Positions 12,842-24,084 of a stretch of DNA of 64,000 nucleotides are shown in pieces. Source of the DNA: Bacillus rubiinfantis (lineage in GTDB: Bacteria > Bacillota > Bacilli > Bacillales > Cytobacillaceae); contig CCFE01000011.1 of the NCBI GenBank assembly GCA_000752035.1, forward strand, positions 220,736-284,735, given 5' to 3'. How positions within the stretch are numbered: the first letter of the stretch is position 1; each line of letters begins with the position of its first letter. Both the position numbers and the translations under genes were made by a program. The notes beneath the pieces are model-generated. The model saw nothing but the letters and a program-made list of their open reading frames with translations. It did not search any database and had not been told where the DNA came from.

Positions 12842-13099
12842 TTACTGGTCTTTTTGGATAAACTCCGTTAACGTATTGATGGCTGCTTCCTCATCGTCAC
12901 CATCGGCAATAATGGTAATCTCAACACCTGAGCCAACGGCAAGGCTCATCAATCCCATGATACTCTTGGCATTAACTTTTTTTCCATCCTTCTCCAAGAA
13001 AACATCTGCCGAAAACCGGTTCGCCTCTTGAACAAACAACGCAGCCGGACGTGCTTGTAAACCAGTTTTTAATTTAACTTCTACCTGTTTTGCCAACAT
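12842..13099 (-). CDS. crh: HPr-like catabolite repression protein Crh
   Basis: Co-repressor for CcpA when phosphorylated on Ser46 by HPrK. The 85-residue protein looks like HPr but has Gln at position 15 (TGLQARPAA) where HPr has the phosphotransfer His, so it cannot act in PTS transport; Ser46 is present in AKSIMGLMSLAV. That His15-to-Gln change is the defining mark of Crh. It follows whiA by 50 bp at the end of the cluster, the B. subtilis order. The ATG follows AGGAGGAACTGGA. Confidence 0.95.
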   Translation of the reverse strand: MLAKQVEVKLKTGLQARPAALFVQEANRFSADVFLEKDGKKVNAKSIMGLMSLAVGSGVEITIIADGDDEEAAINTLTEFIQKDQ

Positions 13100-13149
13100 T
13101 CCAGTTCCTCCTCCTATACTATTTTGTTTATTTTTTCACAAATAGTTGA

Positions 13150-14100
13150 TTATTTTTTCAAAGGCATTTCTCCAGCTCGAAGCCGCTCAGCCATTTCATC
13201 GATTTTTCGCAGCCGATGATTAATCCCCGATTTACTAATCGCTTTTCCTGAAACCATTTCACCAAGTTCTTTTAGGGTGACATCCGGATATTTGAGACGC
13301 AGCTCGGCAATTTCCCGCAGCTTAGCAGGTAATATTTGCAATCCCACTGTTTGATCAATAAAGCGAATGTTTTCCACTTGCCTAATGGAAGCACCGATCG
13401 TTTTATTTAGGTTAGCGGTTTCACAATTTACCAACCGATTGACGGAGTTACGCATATCCCTGACAATTCTGACATCTTCAAAACGCAGCAAAGCATTATG
13501 GGCACCAATAACATTGAGGAACTCGGTAATCTTTTCCGCTTCCTTAAGATACGTAATATAACCCTTTTTCCTTTCTAGCGTTTTGCTGTTAAGTCCAAAG
13601 GTATTCATCAACTCACATAAAGAGTCATTATGTTCCTTATAAAGAGAGGCGATTTCCAAGTGATACGATGAGGTTTCCGGATTATTCACGGAACCACCGG
13701 CAAGAAAGGCACCGCGCAAATAGGAGCGCCGGCAACATTTCTTGTTTACCAGTTCTGGAGAAATGTCGTGAATAATAGTAAAACCCTCGCCAATTATTTT
13801 TGTATCCTCTAATATTTCTCTAGCCCGTTGTGATAAACGAACAATATATACATTATTTTTTTTGAGACGCATTTTTTTCCTTACCAGTAACTCTACTGTG
13901 ACATCATATCTTTTTTTCAATAATGTATAAATACGTCTGGCAATTGCTGCATTTTCTGTTTGGATGTCAACCACAATTTTACGATTAGAAAAGGAAAGGG
14001 AACCGTTCATGCGGATGAGAGCTGACAGCTCTGCACGAACACAGCAACTTTTCACTTCTAGATTGGTTAATTCCTTCTTCGTCTCTGAAGCGAAAGACAT
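13150..14100 (-). CDS. whiA: DNA-binding protein WhiA
   Basis: Conserved Gram-positive protein linked to cell division and, in actinomycetes, sporulation. The 316-residue protein has an N-terminal degenerate LAGLIDADG-homing-endonuclease-like domain ([22 protein letters not shown] region, about residues 125-150) and a C-terminal HTH ([26 protein letters not shown]). Located between yvcK and crh, as in B. subtilis (yvcL). The ATG follows GGAGGTGAGGGG. Confidence 0.96.
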   Translation of the reverse strand: MSFASETKKELTNLEVKSCCVRAELSALIRMNGSLSFSNRKIVVDIQTENAAIARRIYTLLKKRYDVTVELLVRKKMRLKKNNVYIVRLSQRAREILEDTKIIGEGFTIIHDISPELVNKKCCRRSYLRGAFLAGGSVNNPETSSYHLEIASLYKEHNDSLCELMNTFGLNSKTLERKKGYITYLKEAEKITEFLNVIGAHNALLRFEDVRIVRDMRNSVNRLVNCETANLNKTIGASIRQVENIRFIDQTVGLQILPAKLREIAELRLKYPDVTLKELGEMVSGKAISKSGINHRLRKIDEMAERLRAGEMPLKK

Positions 14101-14160
14101 CCCCTCACCTCCATAACAAAACTAACACTTAAGGTTAGTTTCACAACAAACATAACTTAT

Positions 14161-15144
14161 TTACGCTTCATAACGCTTTTTGGTTTCATTTATCAATAAA
14201 TTATATAAAATTTTTGCCACCTTTTTGGGATCATGCCTTAATGCACCATATTCAAGATTCGCGATATCTGCATGCACCACATCCAAACCTAACTCATAGA
14301 GCTGGGGTAAATCGTATTGCACTGGGCTGGCCAATTCCTCGTTATAACGAAGCTGAACATCTTGGGGAATTTCCTCATCATTTACTAAGATGGTATCAAT
14401 AAAAGCACAGTTCATATGGTCATAAATGGCTTTTACATGGTCACTAGCAGCAAACCCATAGGTTTCTCCTGCCTGTGTCATTAAATTACAGATGTACACT
14501 TTTTTTGCCTCTGACTGGCAGACCTCTTCTCCCAATCCCGGTACGAGGAGATTAGGCAAAATACTTGTATACAGGCTGCCAGGACCAATGATGATTAAAT
14601 CTGCTTGGCGAATCGCTTGCAGTGTTTCTGGTAATGGCCTGATACAATCCGGTGTCAAAAATACCCGTCTAATTTTTTTTCCTGAGTAAGGGATTTTTGA
14701 TTCTCCTGAAATGATGGTCCCGTCCTCCATTTCCGCATGTAATACCACATTTTGGTTAGCGGCCGGCAGGACTTTGCCTCTAACGTTTAACACCTTGCTC
14801 ATTTCCTGGATGGCATAGACGAAATTGCCAGTAATGGAGGTCATTGCTGCTAAGATGAGGTTACCAAGCGAGTGGCCAGAAAGTTCATTGCTTGTTTTGA
14901 ACCGGTGCTGAAACATTTCCTCAACAAGGGGTTCCACATCCGACAGGGCCGCTAATACATTCCGGATATCGCCGGGTGGCGGAATATTTAGTTCCTCACG
15001 GATTTTGCCTGAACTGCCGCCATCGTCAGCGACCGTCACAATCGCGGTTATTTCAACAGGAAACTGCTTTAAACCTCTGAGTAAGACAGGCAGTCCTGTT
15101 CCGCCACCAATGACGACAATCCTTGGCTTACCATAATCGCTCAT
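14161..15144 (-). CDS. yvcK: YvcK/CofD-like gluconeogenesis factor
   Basis: UDP-sugar-binding protein needed for cell shape and growth on gluconeogenic carbon sources in B. subtilis. The 327-residue protein starts with a Rossmann-type [18 protein letters not shown], followed by [26 protein letters not shown], both signatures of the CofD/YvcK family. It overlaps the 3' end of rapZ by 4 bp (translational coupling) and is followed by whiA. Confidence 0.95.
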   Translation of the reverse strand: MSDYGKPRIVVIGGGTGLPVLLRGLKQFPVEITAIVTVADDGGSSGKIREELNIPPPGDIRNVLAALSDVEPLVEEMFQHRFKTSNELSGHSLGNLILAAMTSITGNFVYAIQEMSKVLNVRGKVLPAANQNVVLHAEMEDGTIISGESKIPYSGKKIRRVFLTPDCIRPLPETLQAIRQADLIIIGPGSLYTSILPNLLVPGLGEEVCQSEAKKVYICNLMTQAGETYGFAASDHVKAIYDHMNCAFIDTILVNDEEIPQDVQLRYNEELASPVQYDLPQLYELGLDVVHADIANLEYGALRHDPKKVAKILYNLLINETKKRYEA

Positions 15145-16034
15145 GAAGTTTTTTCCTTTCTTTTCTCAATGTCGCGGTGCGAAACAATGGTTTTATAATC
15201 CTTTTGGAAAAACTCACCAATATATTGGGCCAATGCTACTGAACGATGCTGTCCCCCCGTACAACCGATGGCAACGACGAGCTGGGCTTTTCCTTCTCGT
15301 TTATAATGGGGAAGCATAAAGGCTAGCAGGTCTGTGACTTTTTCTAAAAACTTTTGTGTCTCGTTCCATTTTAAAACATAGCTCGACACTTCCTCATCCA
15401 TTCCGGTTTTCGGCCGCATATGCTCGATATAATGGGGATTTGGCAGGAATCGGACATCAAACACGAGGTCAGCATCAATCGGTATCCCATACTTGAAGCC
15501 AAATGAAATCACATTGACAGTAAAAGTCATTTGTTTATTGGCGGTAAATTCTGTTAAAATCTTTTCCCGTAATTCCCTTGGTTTCATTTGCGAGGTGTTA
15601 TAAATGAGCTGAGCTCTTCCCTTTAACTCTTCTAACAGTTCTCTTTCAAGAGTAATCCCCTCAAGCGGCAATCCTGATTTCGCAAGCGGATGCGACCTGC
15701 GCGTCTCCTTATACCTTCTTACCAGTGTTGCATCGTCCGCATCTAAAAATAAAATTCTTGGGGTCACCCAAGATGTTTCCGCCAATTCATCTAACGCTTT
15801 AAATAAATAGTCGAAAAACTCTCTGCCCCTTAAATCCATGACAAGGGCAACTTTATTCATTTTATTCCCTGATTCCTTCATTAGTTCTAAGAATTTGGGC
15901 AACAATGTAGGAGGCAGATTATCCACACAGAAAAATCCTAAATCTTCAAAGCTTTGGATGGCCACGGTTTTTCCGGCGCCGGACATTCCGGTAATAATGA
16001 CTATTTGAATATCGCTTGTCGAACCGGTACTCAA
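15141..16034 (-). CDS. rapZ: RNase adapter / nucleotide-binding protein RapZ (YvcJ)
   Basis: P-loop NTPase family; in enteric bacteria RapZ guides RNase E to an sRNA, while in Bacillus (YvcJ) it is linked to competence. Walker A is [11 protein letters not shown] near residue 12 and the conserved C-terminal [11 protein letters not shown] is present. The start is the TTG at 16034 because AGGAGG lies 7 nt upstream; the frame also opens at 16061 but that start has no ribosome site. 297 aa. It overlaps yvcK by 4 bp. Confidence 0.95.
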   Translation of the reverse strand: MSTGSTSDIQIVIITGMSGAGKTVAIQSFEDLGFFCVDNLPPTLLPKFLELMKESGNKMNKVALVMDLRGREFFDYLFKALDELAETSWVTPRILFLDADDATLVRRYKETRRSHPLAKSGLPLEGITLERELLEELKGRAQLIYNTSQMKPRELREKILTEFTANKQMTFTVNVISFGFKYGIPIDADLVFDVRFLPNPHYIEHMRPKTGMDEEVSSYVLKWNETQKFLEKVTDLLAFMLPHYKREGKAQLVVAIGCTGGQHRSVALAQYIGEFFQKDYKTIVSHRDIEKRKEKTS

Positions 16035-16073
16035 GTTAATTCCTCCTATTAAATAGCGCAAGCGCCTAATTTT

Positions 16074-16532
16074 TTAGCTCGGGTCTAAGCGGTAACTAAT
16101 GAGCTGAAAATCTTGTGTATACGTAAACGTGCCATAAATAATCCCTTTTCCATGAATCATATAATCAATAACATGGTAATCACCAGCTGCCATAGGAAGG
16201 TCCTTTATGTCATCAACCAAGTGCCATGCTAACTTTCCTTCTTCAGACTCCTCGAGGTCAATCCCATCTGATTCCGTTGCAACAAACGTGAACATCATCC
16301 ATTCGGAAAGGAGTTGATCGCCTTCTTTTACAATCATTGTAAAAATTCCTTTTAACTGCGGGTTTTTTAAATATACCCCTGTTTCTTCGCGATATTCGCG
16401 TATACATGAATCACGAACTGATTCACCAGGCTCCATTTTGCCGCCCGGAGCAACCCACCACCCACGGCGCGGTTTTTGCAGCAATAATACCTTATCTTCT
16501 CTTATTAACACACAATTGGTGACCCGCTGCAT
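16074..16532 (-). CDS. yvcI: NUDIX hydrolase (YvcI type)
   Basis: Probable nucleoside-diphosphate-linked hydrolase. The Nudix box is complete: GGKMEPGESVRDSCIREYRE followed by ETGV (GX5EX7REUXEEXGU), at about residues 31-53 of 152. The start has GAGGGTG about 8 nt upstream. First gene of the yvcI-rapZ-yvcK-whiA-crh cluster, 39 bp ahead of rapZ. An A/T-rich region with TATAAT boxes lies upstream (16560-16600), but no clean -35 is seen. Substrate unknown. Confidence 0.92.
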   Translation of the reverse strand: MQRVTNCVLIREDKVLLLQKPRRGWWVAPGGKMEPGESVRDSCIREYREETGVYLKNPQLKGIFTMIVKEGDQLLSEWMMFTFVATESDGIDLEESEEGKLAWHLVDDIKDLPMAAGDYHVIDYMIHGKGIIYGTFTYTQDFQLISYRLDPS

Positions 16533-16610
16533 CCCTATACACCCTCTTTAAAAAGCGTAAGAACATACTACTCCCATTATTATATCCTTATTTATTATAC
16601 TATTTTTAAC

Positions 16611-16640
16611 AAAAAAAAGCACAGGCTGCTGGTCCTGCGC
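16611..16640 (-). terminator. Intrinsic terminator after trxB
   Basis: Minus-strand stem GCGCAGG...CCTGTGC followed by eight T. It separates trxB from the yvcI cluster. Confidence 0.82.
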
Positions 16641-16747
16641 ACAAAATTATATAAATAAAGGGGGTCAATTTCTTACATCATACCGCATCTTTATTTCACT
16701 ACTGTTACAGTTAGGTGAAAAAAGAATTAAGAATCTCTAAAGTTATA

Positions 16748-17743
<996 letters not shown>

Positions 17744-17755
17744 CTAGATCTTTCC

Positions 17756-17801
17756 AAAAAAATACGATTAAGCATAGTATTCCCTACTTAACTTAATCGT
17801 A
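17756..17801 (-). terminator. Terminator-like hairpin between yvcD-like gene and trxB
   Basis: Perfect arms TACGATTAAG and CTTAATCGTA with a 19-nt loop, followed on the minus strand by seven T. It would end the transcript of the TPR gene before trxB. Confidence 0.75.
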
Positions 17802-17866
17802 ATAAACAATGAAAATATAGTCCAAACATCTGCTCAATTTGCAGCAAGGTGACAACCTGCAGTCGT

Positions 17867-19360
17867 TTAGTTTAAATAATCCCGAACTAATTTTGCATAT
17901 TTACCAACAGTTGCCGGGGAAATGTGATAGCGGTTTGCTACCTCCTGCTGGGAGATTTTTTCGCTGCGCAGTTTATGCCAGAGATAATCAACCGCTCCAG
18001 CCCAAGCATATTTATTGGTTAAGCGGATTCCCGTCTTCGAAAGTTCAACAAAGATTGAAAACCACATTAGGTATAGCCCTGCTTCAATCGTACCAATCGG
18101 TTGATAATTTTCATAGAAAATCTCGGCGATTTCCTGAGCGGCTGCCGCCATGGAAGAATTGCCGTAACGAATATGAGAAATGTATTCCTTTTCCAGGTCT
18201 GTTAATTTGTGATTTTGAAACAGCCGGCTGGATGTAATAATTTCATCTTTCTTACTTGATACCGATGTTAAAAATAAGGCAAATAACCGCTCTTCCATGT
18301 AGTCACTTTCAAGTTTTTGAAAAATTGACTTTGACAAATCCTCAAATCCAGTGGCCTGTTCGCGGTCTGTTGTCCACGGCTCACTGCCTTCTTTTTCCGG
18401 ATTGAGTTCAAGCACCTTTTTCCATACGGCTCTCGCAAAATTCTCTTGCCCAGTATGATAGGCAGCATAGGAAAGCCAGTAATAAAACGGACCATCACCT
18501 TCAAAGCCATTTTTATAAAGCTTTTTCAACCATAGATAGGCATACTCAAATTCCCCAACGAGAGCAAAGGATGTACCAAGTTTAAACTGATGTTCTGTGG
18601 AAAGCGGCTGAATTTTTTTCAACGATGCAAGCATGTTCTCAACAAATTTAAAGCCGCCCTGATAATGGGCAAACACCATTTTATTGCAAAGCGCATGGAG
18701 ATTGCCAGGATTGAGTACCAGCACCTCATTTAAGATAGTTTCTGCCTCTTCCACTTGACCTAAATAAAAATACGCCAGTGCAAGATTATTATAAGCAGAC
18801 CAATATTCGGGATATTCCTCAATAACTTCTGTCAGTAGCTCGATGGCCTTTTTAAAATAACCCGATTCGAGCAGGTCACGAGCCTGTTCTTGCTTGATAA
18901 TCAGGTCATCCTGCAGATAGACTTCCTCCGCTAATTCCTCCGATTCAAACGAGAGCAGCTCGAGTAATTCCTCGGCGTCTTCGGAGAAATCGCCATCCGG
19001 ATCCTGCTGTAAATAAAGCATCGTATGGTGATAAGCATCTTTAAAAAATCCCAGATGGGCATAATTGTTTGCTAAAAAATAATGACATTCTACCATTTCA
19101 TGATCAAGATCTTCAAGGATGAGGTGTAAGAGTTGGTTAGAATGTTCAAATTCCCCTAGTTCTGTAGATACAATCGCCAGCTGGCAGGCAATCATTGGTT
19201 CACCTGGCTCAAGCTGCAGCGCACGATTCAAATATTTCTTTGCCTTAAAAAAATCACGGCGATGATAAGCCTTAATTCCTTTTTTGAAATAATATTCCCC
19301 TGTTGGTTCAAATGAAACAATATTTCCTTTATGCAGTCTTGCTTTTGCGTCTTTACCCAT
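17867..19360 (-). CDS. yvcD: TPR-repeat protein with C-terminal HTH (YvcD-like)
   Basis: A 497-residue soluble protein made of tandem tetratricopeptide repeats from about residue 25 to 330 (for example the FKAKKYLNRALQLEPGEP and AYNNLALAYFYLGQVEEAET helices), which suggest protein-protein scaffolding. The last ~30 residues form a helix-turn-helix of the SQQEVANRYHISPATVGKY type. The start at 19360 is preferred because GGAGG lies 5 nt upstream; an earlier in-frame start has a weaker site. Same place as yvcD next to trxB in B. subtilis. Function not established. Confidence 0.85.
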   Translation of the reverse strand: MGKDAKARLHKGNIVSFEPTGEYYFKKGIKAYHRRDFFKAKKYLNRALQLEPGEPMIACQLAIVSTELGEFEHSNQLLHLILEDLDHEMVECHYFLANNYAHLGFFKDAYHHTMLYLQQDPDGDFSEDAEELLELLSFESEELAEEVYLQDDLIIKQEQARDLLESGYFKKAIELLTEVIEEYPEYWSAYNNLALAYFYLGQVEEAETILNEVLVLNPGNLHALCNKMVFAHYQGGFKFVENMLASLKKIQPLSTEHQFKLGTSFALVGEFEYAYLWLKKLYKNGFEGDGPFYYWLSYAAYHTGQENFARAVWKKVLELNPEKEGSEPWTTDREQATGFEDLSKSIFQKLESDYMEERLFALFLTSVSSKKDEIITSSRLFQNHKLTDLEKEYISHIRYGNSSMAAAAQEIAEIFYENYQPIGTIEAGLYLMWFSIFVELSKTGIRLTNKYAWAGAVDYLWHKLRSEKISQQEVANRYHISPATVGKYAKLVRDYLN

Positions 19361-19489
19361 GAAGTCCTCCATCATCCTTTCATAACCTATGTAGTATAAC
19401 ATATTTGCCGGTTGGGCGAGAAGGGAAATGGGCTCGTTTGAAGGAAATTGTTTTTGCGGTGGCTGAGAGAATTATTGCCGCTTGACGAG

Positions 19490-19517
19490 GAAAAACCGGT
19501 CTCTCTCAAGACCGGTC
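19490..19517 (-). terminator. Intrinsic terminator of the his operon
   Basis: Minus-strand stem AGACCGGTCT against AGACCGGT with a short loop, then TTTTT; the left arm overlaps the hisI stop codon. Confidence 0.85.
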
Positions 19518-20138
19518 TTTATGCCTTCCTTCTAATGTTTTTAATACCTCGGTAAATGGCAGGTCTTGCTCTACTAATAAAACTTGCAGGTGATACAATA
19601 AATCAGCCGCTTCCCACTTTAGTTCTTCGTGACTGCGATTTTTCGCGGCAATGATGACCTCTGCTGCTTCCTCGCCGACTTTTTTCAAAATTTTATCGAC
19701 GCCTTTTTCAAACAGATAAGTGGTATAGGCGCCCTCTGGCCGTTCCTGCTGGCGCTGCTGAATCACCTTTTCCAGCGTTTGCAGGATATGGTAATCTTGT
19801 AAACTTGTCTTACGCTCTGTTACCCCTTGCGAAAAACAGCTGACCGCACCAGTGTGGCAAGCAGGACCTTTTGGAGTGACGAGCACGAGCAGTGCATCTT
19901 GATCACAGTCATACTTGATTTCCTCAACTGCTTGCGTGTTGCCGCTTGTCTCCCCTTTGTGCCATAATTCTTGGCGTGAGCGGCTGAAGAACCAGGTTTC
20001 TCCTGTTGCCAAGGTTTTTTCAAGTGATTCTTTATTCATATAAGCGAGTGTCAATACTTCTAATGTTTGGGCGTCCTGAATGATAGCCGGTACAAGGCCG
20101 TTTTCAGCAAATTTAATTTCGTCGACATCTATATTCAT
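19506..20138 (-). CDS. hisI: Bifunctional phosphoribosyl-AMP cyclohydrolase / phosphoribosyl-ATP pyrophosphatase
   Basis: Steps 2 and 3 of histidine synthesis. The N-terminal HisI half (about residues 1-115) has [10 protein letters not shown] and the Zn/catalytic HTGAVSCF; the C-terminal HisE half has [20 protein letters not shown] with its acidic Mg-binding residues. 210 aa is normal for the fused HisIE. Last gene of the his operon; overlaps hisF by 4 bp. Confidence 0.97.
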   Translation of the reverse strand: MNIDVDEIKFAENGLVPAIIQDAQTLEVLTLAYMNKESLEKTLATGETWFFSRSRQELWHKGETSGNTQAVEEIKYDCDQDALLVLVTPKGPACHTGAVSCFSQGVTERKTSLQDYHILQTLEKVIQQRQQERPEGAYTTYLFEKGVDKILKKVGEEAAEVIIAAKNRSHEELKWEAADLLYHLQVLLVEQDLPFTEVLKTLEGRHKDRS

Positions 20139-20896
20139 CGAACGTTCACTCCTTTTGTTCGCAAGTAGCTTTTTACCTCATGGACAGAGGTTTCTTTGTA
20201 GTGAAAAATTGAAGCAGCAAGGGCAGCATCCGCTTTGCCATTTTCAAAGGCTTGAGCAAAATGCTCGGCATTGCCGGCACCACCGGAGGCAATCACCGGG
20301 ATCGTTACTGCTTCACTGACCACTCTCGTCAGGTCGAGATCAAAACCGTTCTTAGCGCCATCGCTGTCCATGCTTGTTAATAAGATTTCGCCAGCGCCAA
20401 GTCGTGCTGCCTCCTGGGCCCAATCGATTACCTTTTTATCGGTCGCAGTCCTGCCGCCATGGGTGTATACAAGCCAAGTGTTGATTTCGGGATCAAATTT
20501 AGCATCAATTGCGACAACGATACATTGCGAGCCGAAAAAGTCGGCCCCTTCCTTTATCAGGTTCGGGTGTTGAACCGCAGCCGTGTTGAGCGACACTTTA
20601 TCGGCACCGGCCCGAAGAATTTTTTTCATATCCTCAAGGGAGTTGATTCCACCGCCAACAGTAAAGGGAATGGCGAGTTCCGAGGCCACCGCTTTGACGA
20701 CTTCGACCATCGTTTTCCGGCCTTCAACCGAGGCAGAGATATCGAGGAATACAAGCTCATCCGCCCCCTGCCCATCATAAAAGCGCGCCAATTCAACCGG
20801 ATCACCGGCATCACGGAGCTGGACAAATTGCACCCCTTTTACCACTCGACCGTCCTTTACATCAAGACAAGGAATAATCCGTTTCGTCAAGGTCAT
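20135..20896 (-). CDS. hisF: Imidazole glycerol phosphate synthase cyclase subunit
   Basis: TIM-barrel partner of HisH; uses ammonia from HisH to make imidazole glycerol phosphate and AICAR. The two catalytic Asp residues are visible in [14 protein letters not shown] (near residue 11) and [13 protein letters not shown] (near 130), and the phosphate loops are GGGINSLED and [11 protein letters not shown]. 253 aa. Overlaps both hisA and hisI by 4 bp. Confidence 0.98.
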   Translation of the reverse strand: MTLTKRIIPCLDVKDGRVVKGVQFVQLRDAGDPVELARFYDGQGADELVFLDISASVEGRKTMVEVVKAVASELAIPFTVGGGINSLEDMKKILRAGADKVSLNTAAVQHPNLIKEGADFFGSQCIVVAIDAKFDPEINTWLVYTHGGRTATDKKVIDWAQEAARLGAGEILLTSMDSDGAKNGFDLDLTRVVSEAVTIPVIASGGAGNAEHFAQAFENGKADAALAASIFHYKETSVHEVKSYLRTKGVNVR

Positions 20897-21624
20897 TTTG
20901 GGTTCACCTCTTCCAATGCTTGTTTGAGGGTGAAGCGTTTTTCGTATAATGCTTTACCGACAATCGCGCCATTGATGATATTCGTTGCCGCAAGTGCCTT
21001 TAGGTCATCGAGGCTGCTGACCCCGCCGGAGGCAATCACGTTTTTGCCAGTCACTTCTGCCATTTCCTGTACAGCTGCGATATTCGGTCCCGACAGCATC
21101 CCATCCGTGGCAATATCAGTGAAAATAAACGTCTCCGCTCCGGCATCGGCAAAGCGCTGGCCAAGCTCGAGCGCCTTCACCTCAGATGTTTCCAGCCATC
21201 CATGTGTGGCAACATAGCCATTTTTCGCGTCGATTCCAATCGCGATTTGGGCACCGTACTTGCGAATCATCTCAATCGCAAAGCTGGGATTGAAAACGGC
21301 GGTGCTGCCGATAATGACTCGGGCGACGCCATTGTCTAAATAGTGGAAAATGTCTGCCTCTGTGCGGATGCCACCGCCAATTTGGATATTGACATTTTTT
21401 AGCGTTTGCGCTGCTTCGATGACGAATTGGTCATTCACCCGCTTGCCGTCTTTGGCTCCATCAAGATCGACCATATGAATCCATTGTGCTCCGTCCGCAG
21501 CAAACCCGCTAGCAATTGCAAACGGCGAGTCGCCATAAACCGTTTCTTTATCATAATCTCCCTGCAAGAGGCGGACACATTTACCGCCACGCATATCAAT
21601 TGCCGGATAAATCGTTAAGCTCAT
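20893..21624 (-). CDS. hisA: ProFAR isomerase (HisA)
   Basis: Isomerises ProFAR to PRFAR, a TIM barrel related to HisF. Catalytic Asp residues appear in [16 protein letters not shown] (near residue 8) and [14 protein letters not shown] (near 130); phosphate loops are [11 protein letters not shown] and [10 protein letters not shown]. 243 aa. Overlaps hisH and hisF by 4 bp each. Confidence 0.98.
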   Translation of the reverse strand: MSLTIYPAIDMRGGKCVRLLQGDYDKETVYGDSPFAIASGFAADGAQWIHMVDLDGAKDGKRVNDQFVIEAAQTLKNVNIQIGGGIRTEADIFHYLDNGVARVIIGSTAVFNPSFAIEMIRKYGAQIAIGIDAKNGYVATHGWLETSEVKALELGQRFADAGAETFIFTDIATDGMLSGPNIAAVQEMAEVTGKNVIASGGVSSLDDLKALAATNIINGAIVGKALYEKRFTLKQALEEVNPK

Positions 21625-22253
21625 AGACCTGAATTCCTTTCCTCGACCATTTTTAAAAAGTTTGCTAAAAGGGCCATTCCCAGCTTGCTGCTTTTTTCAG
21701 GATGGAACTGCATGCCCAAAATATTACCTTTGCCAACAATCGCTGCAACCTGTTCATAATACTCTGTTTTGGCAATCGTCACTGGCGAAGAGCTTTCCGC
21801 ATTGACATAGTAAGAATGAACAAAATAAACATAGTCCTCAGGGAGCCCCGCGGTTAGTGGGGAGCTTTGAACGAATTGCAGCTGATTCCAGCCCATATGC
21901 GGGACTTTATAAGCGGTGCTGCCGTCTGGCGATTTTCCTGGAAACCGTCGGACCTTCCCCGAGAGCAGGCCGAGCCCTTTGGTGAAACCATTTTCCTCAC
22001 TGCTTGCAAACAGCAGCTGCATACCAAGACAAATACCTAGCAGCGGCTTTCCCGTTGCTGCAAAGGTTGTGATTGTTTCAGCTGGCAGCTGCTCCATTGC
22101 GTCGCGAAAGGAGCCGACACCCGGTAGAATTAAGCCATCCGCTGCTAGTAATTCATCCCTTTCCGCGGAAATGATATAGTGTGCACCGAGTCGTTCCAGT
22201 GCCTTGCTGACACTGAACAAATTCCCCATGCCGTAATCTACTATTCCTATCAT
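21621..22253 (-). CDS. hisH: Imidazole glycerol phosphate synthase glutaminase subunit
   Basis: Class I glutamine amidotransferase that feeds ammonia to HisF. The nucleophile Cys is in [12 protein letters not shown] (near residue 80) and the His-Glu pair in [10 protein letters not shown]. 210 aa, start [14 protein letters not shown] typical of the family. It lies 48 bp after hisB and overlaps hisA by 4 bp. Confidence 0.98.
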   Translation of the reverse strand: MIGIVDYGMGNLFSVSKALERLGAHYIISAERDELLAADGLILPGVGSFRDAMEQLPAETITTFAATGKPLLGICLGMQLLFASSEENGFTKGLGLLSGKVRRFPGKSPDGSTAYKVPHMGWNQLQFVQSSPLTAGLPEDYVYFVHSYYVNAESSSPVTIAKTEYYEQVAAIVGKGNILGMQFHPEKSSKLGMALLANFLKMVEERNSGL

Positions 22254-22301
22254 GGTGATGTGTCACCGCCTATTATCTATTAGATTTTTTTCAAAAAATT
22301 A

Positions 22302-22892
22302 CTATAGCAATCCTTTTGTCGACGGCACTCCTTTTATTCTTGGGTCTATCGTTGTCGCTTCATCAAGGGCGCGTCCTAGTGCCTTAAAAACGGCTTCTAT
22401 CATATGGTGAGTGTTTTTACCGTAATGAATAATGACATGAAGGTTCATCCTCGCTTCCAGTGCCAGCTTCCATAAAAATTCATGAACGAGTTCCGTATCA
22501 AAGGTCCCAACTTTTTGCGCTGGAAATTCGGCGCCGCGTATTTCCAAATGCGGGCGGTTGCTCAGGTCAACTACCACTTGAGCGAGCGCCTCATCCATTG
22601 GCACAAAGGCATTGCCATATCGTTTGATGCCTTTTTTGTCACCGAGTGCCTCAAGGAGTGCCTGTCCTAAGCAGATGGCAATGTCCTCCGATGTGTGGTG
22701 GTCGTCGATTTCGGTGTCACCCTTGGCAGCGACCGTTAAATTGAATTGCCCGTGCTTCGTGAATAGATCGAGCATATGAGTGAGGAAGGGAACACCTGTA
22801 TCAAGATTCGATTGACCCTCGCCATCAATCACCAACTCCAGTTTAATATCCGTTTCATTTGTTTTTCGTTCAATCCTTGCGTAACGTTCCAT
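22302..22892 (-). CDS. hisB: Imidazoleglycerol-phosphate dehydratase
   Basis: Dehydrates imidazole glycerol phosphate. The 196-residue monofunctional form has the metal-binding His/Glu motifs PFLTHMLDLFTKHGQFNL, DDHHTSEDIAICLGQAL and the C-terminal HHMIEAVFKALGRAL. The start follows AAAGGAGG and AGGGAGAACA. Unlike the usual Bacillus operon, it does not follow hisD closely: 1.2 kb with a 52-bp tandem array lies between them. Confidence 0.98.
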   Translation of the reverse strand: MERYARIERKTNETDIKLELVIDGEGQSNLDTGVPFLTHMLDLFTKHGQFNLTVAAKGDTEIDDHHTSEDIAICLGQALLEALGDKKGIKRYGNAFVPMDEALAQVVVDLSNRPHLEIRGAEFPAQKVGTFDTELVHEFLWKLALEARMNLHVIIHYGKNTHHMIEAVFKALGRALDEATTIDPRIKGVPSTKGLL

Positions 22893-22933
22893 TGTTCTCC
22901 CTGCCTCCTTTGTTTTTTTATTTATTTATTAAC

Positions 22934-24040
22934 AGGCCGCGACTTTTTACCGGTGATAGCCTTTTTTCGCCCCAGCGGGTAAAATAAAGCGCCGTTTTTT
23001 ACCGTCGATAGCCTTTTTTCACTCCAGCGGGTAAAATAAAGCGCCGTTTTTTACCGTCGATAGCCTTTTTTCACTCCAGCGGGTAAAATAAACCGCCGTT
23101 TTTTACCGTTGATAGCCTTTTTTCGCTCCAGCGGGTAAAATAAACCGCCGTTTTTTACCGGTGATAGCCTTTATTCGCTCCAGCGGGTAAAATAAAGCGC
23201 CGTTTTTTACCGGTGATAGCCTTTTTTCGCTCCAGCGGGTAAAATAAAGCGCCGTTTTTTACCGGTGATAGCCTTTTTTCGCTCCAGCGGGTAAAATAAA
23301 GCGCCGTTTTTTACCGGTGATAGCCTTTTTTCGCTCCAGCGGGTAAAAAAACCGCCGTTTTTTACCGGTGATAGCCTTTTTTCGCTCCAGCGGGTAAAAT
23401 AAAGCGCCGTTTTTTACCGGTGACAGCCTCTTTTCGCTCCAGCGGGTAAAATAAACCGCCGTTTTTTACCGGTGATAGCCTTTATTCGCTCCAGCGGGTA
23501 AAATAAAGCGCCGTTTTTTACCGGTGATAGCCTTTTTTCGCTCCAGCGGGTAAAATAAAGCGCCGTTTTTTACCGGTGATAGCCTTTTTTCGCTCCAGCG
23601 GGTAAAATAAAGCGCCGTTTTTTACCGGTGATAGCCTTTTTTCGCTCCAGCGGGTAAAAAAACCGCCGTTTTTTACCGGTGATAGCCTTTTTTCGCTCCA
23701 GCGGGTAAAATAAAGCGCCGTTTTTTACCGGTGACAGCCTCTTTTCGCTCCAGCGGGTAAAATAAACCGCCGTTTTTTACCGGTGATAGCCTTTATTCGC
23801 TCCAGCGGGTAAAATAAAGCGCCGTTTTTTACCGGTGATAGCCTTTTTTCGCTCCAGCGGGTAAAATAAAGCGCCGTTTTTTACCGGTGATAGCCTTTTT
23901 TCGCTCCAGCGGGTAAAATAAAGCGCCGTTTTTTACCAGTGATAGCCTCTTTTCGCTCGAGCGGGTAAAAAAACCGTTCCTTTTTACCGTTGACGTCTCT
24001 TTTTTGCACGAGCAGGCAGAACGGCGTCGCTCTTTTTACC
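22934..24040. repeat. 52-bp tandem repeat array between hisD and hisB
   Basis: About 20 clear units plus two decayed ones, period 52 bp (two units 51 bp), each with a TTTTTTACCGGTGATAGCC start, CTTTTTTCGCTCCAGCGGG middle and GTAAAATAAAGCGCCG end. TTTTACC near the start and GGGTAAAA near the end are inverted, so each transcribed unit can form a hairpin. The period is not a multiple of 3 and no long frame crosses it, so it is non-coding. Units at 22996-23100 (GTCGATAG, CACTCC) and the last ones differ, the expected pattern of decay at array edges. There are no unique spacers, so it is not CRISPR. Confidence 0.95.
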
Positions 24041-24084
24041 GTTGGCCCATCCTAGCACTTCAATCAGGCAATTACTTAAATCGT

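Noticed and set aside
22934..24040. CRISPR array
   Set aside because: The repeats are contiguous with no unique spacers, and there are no cas genes in the window.
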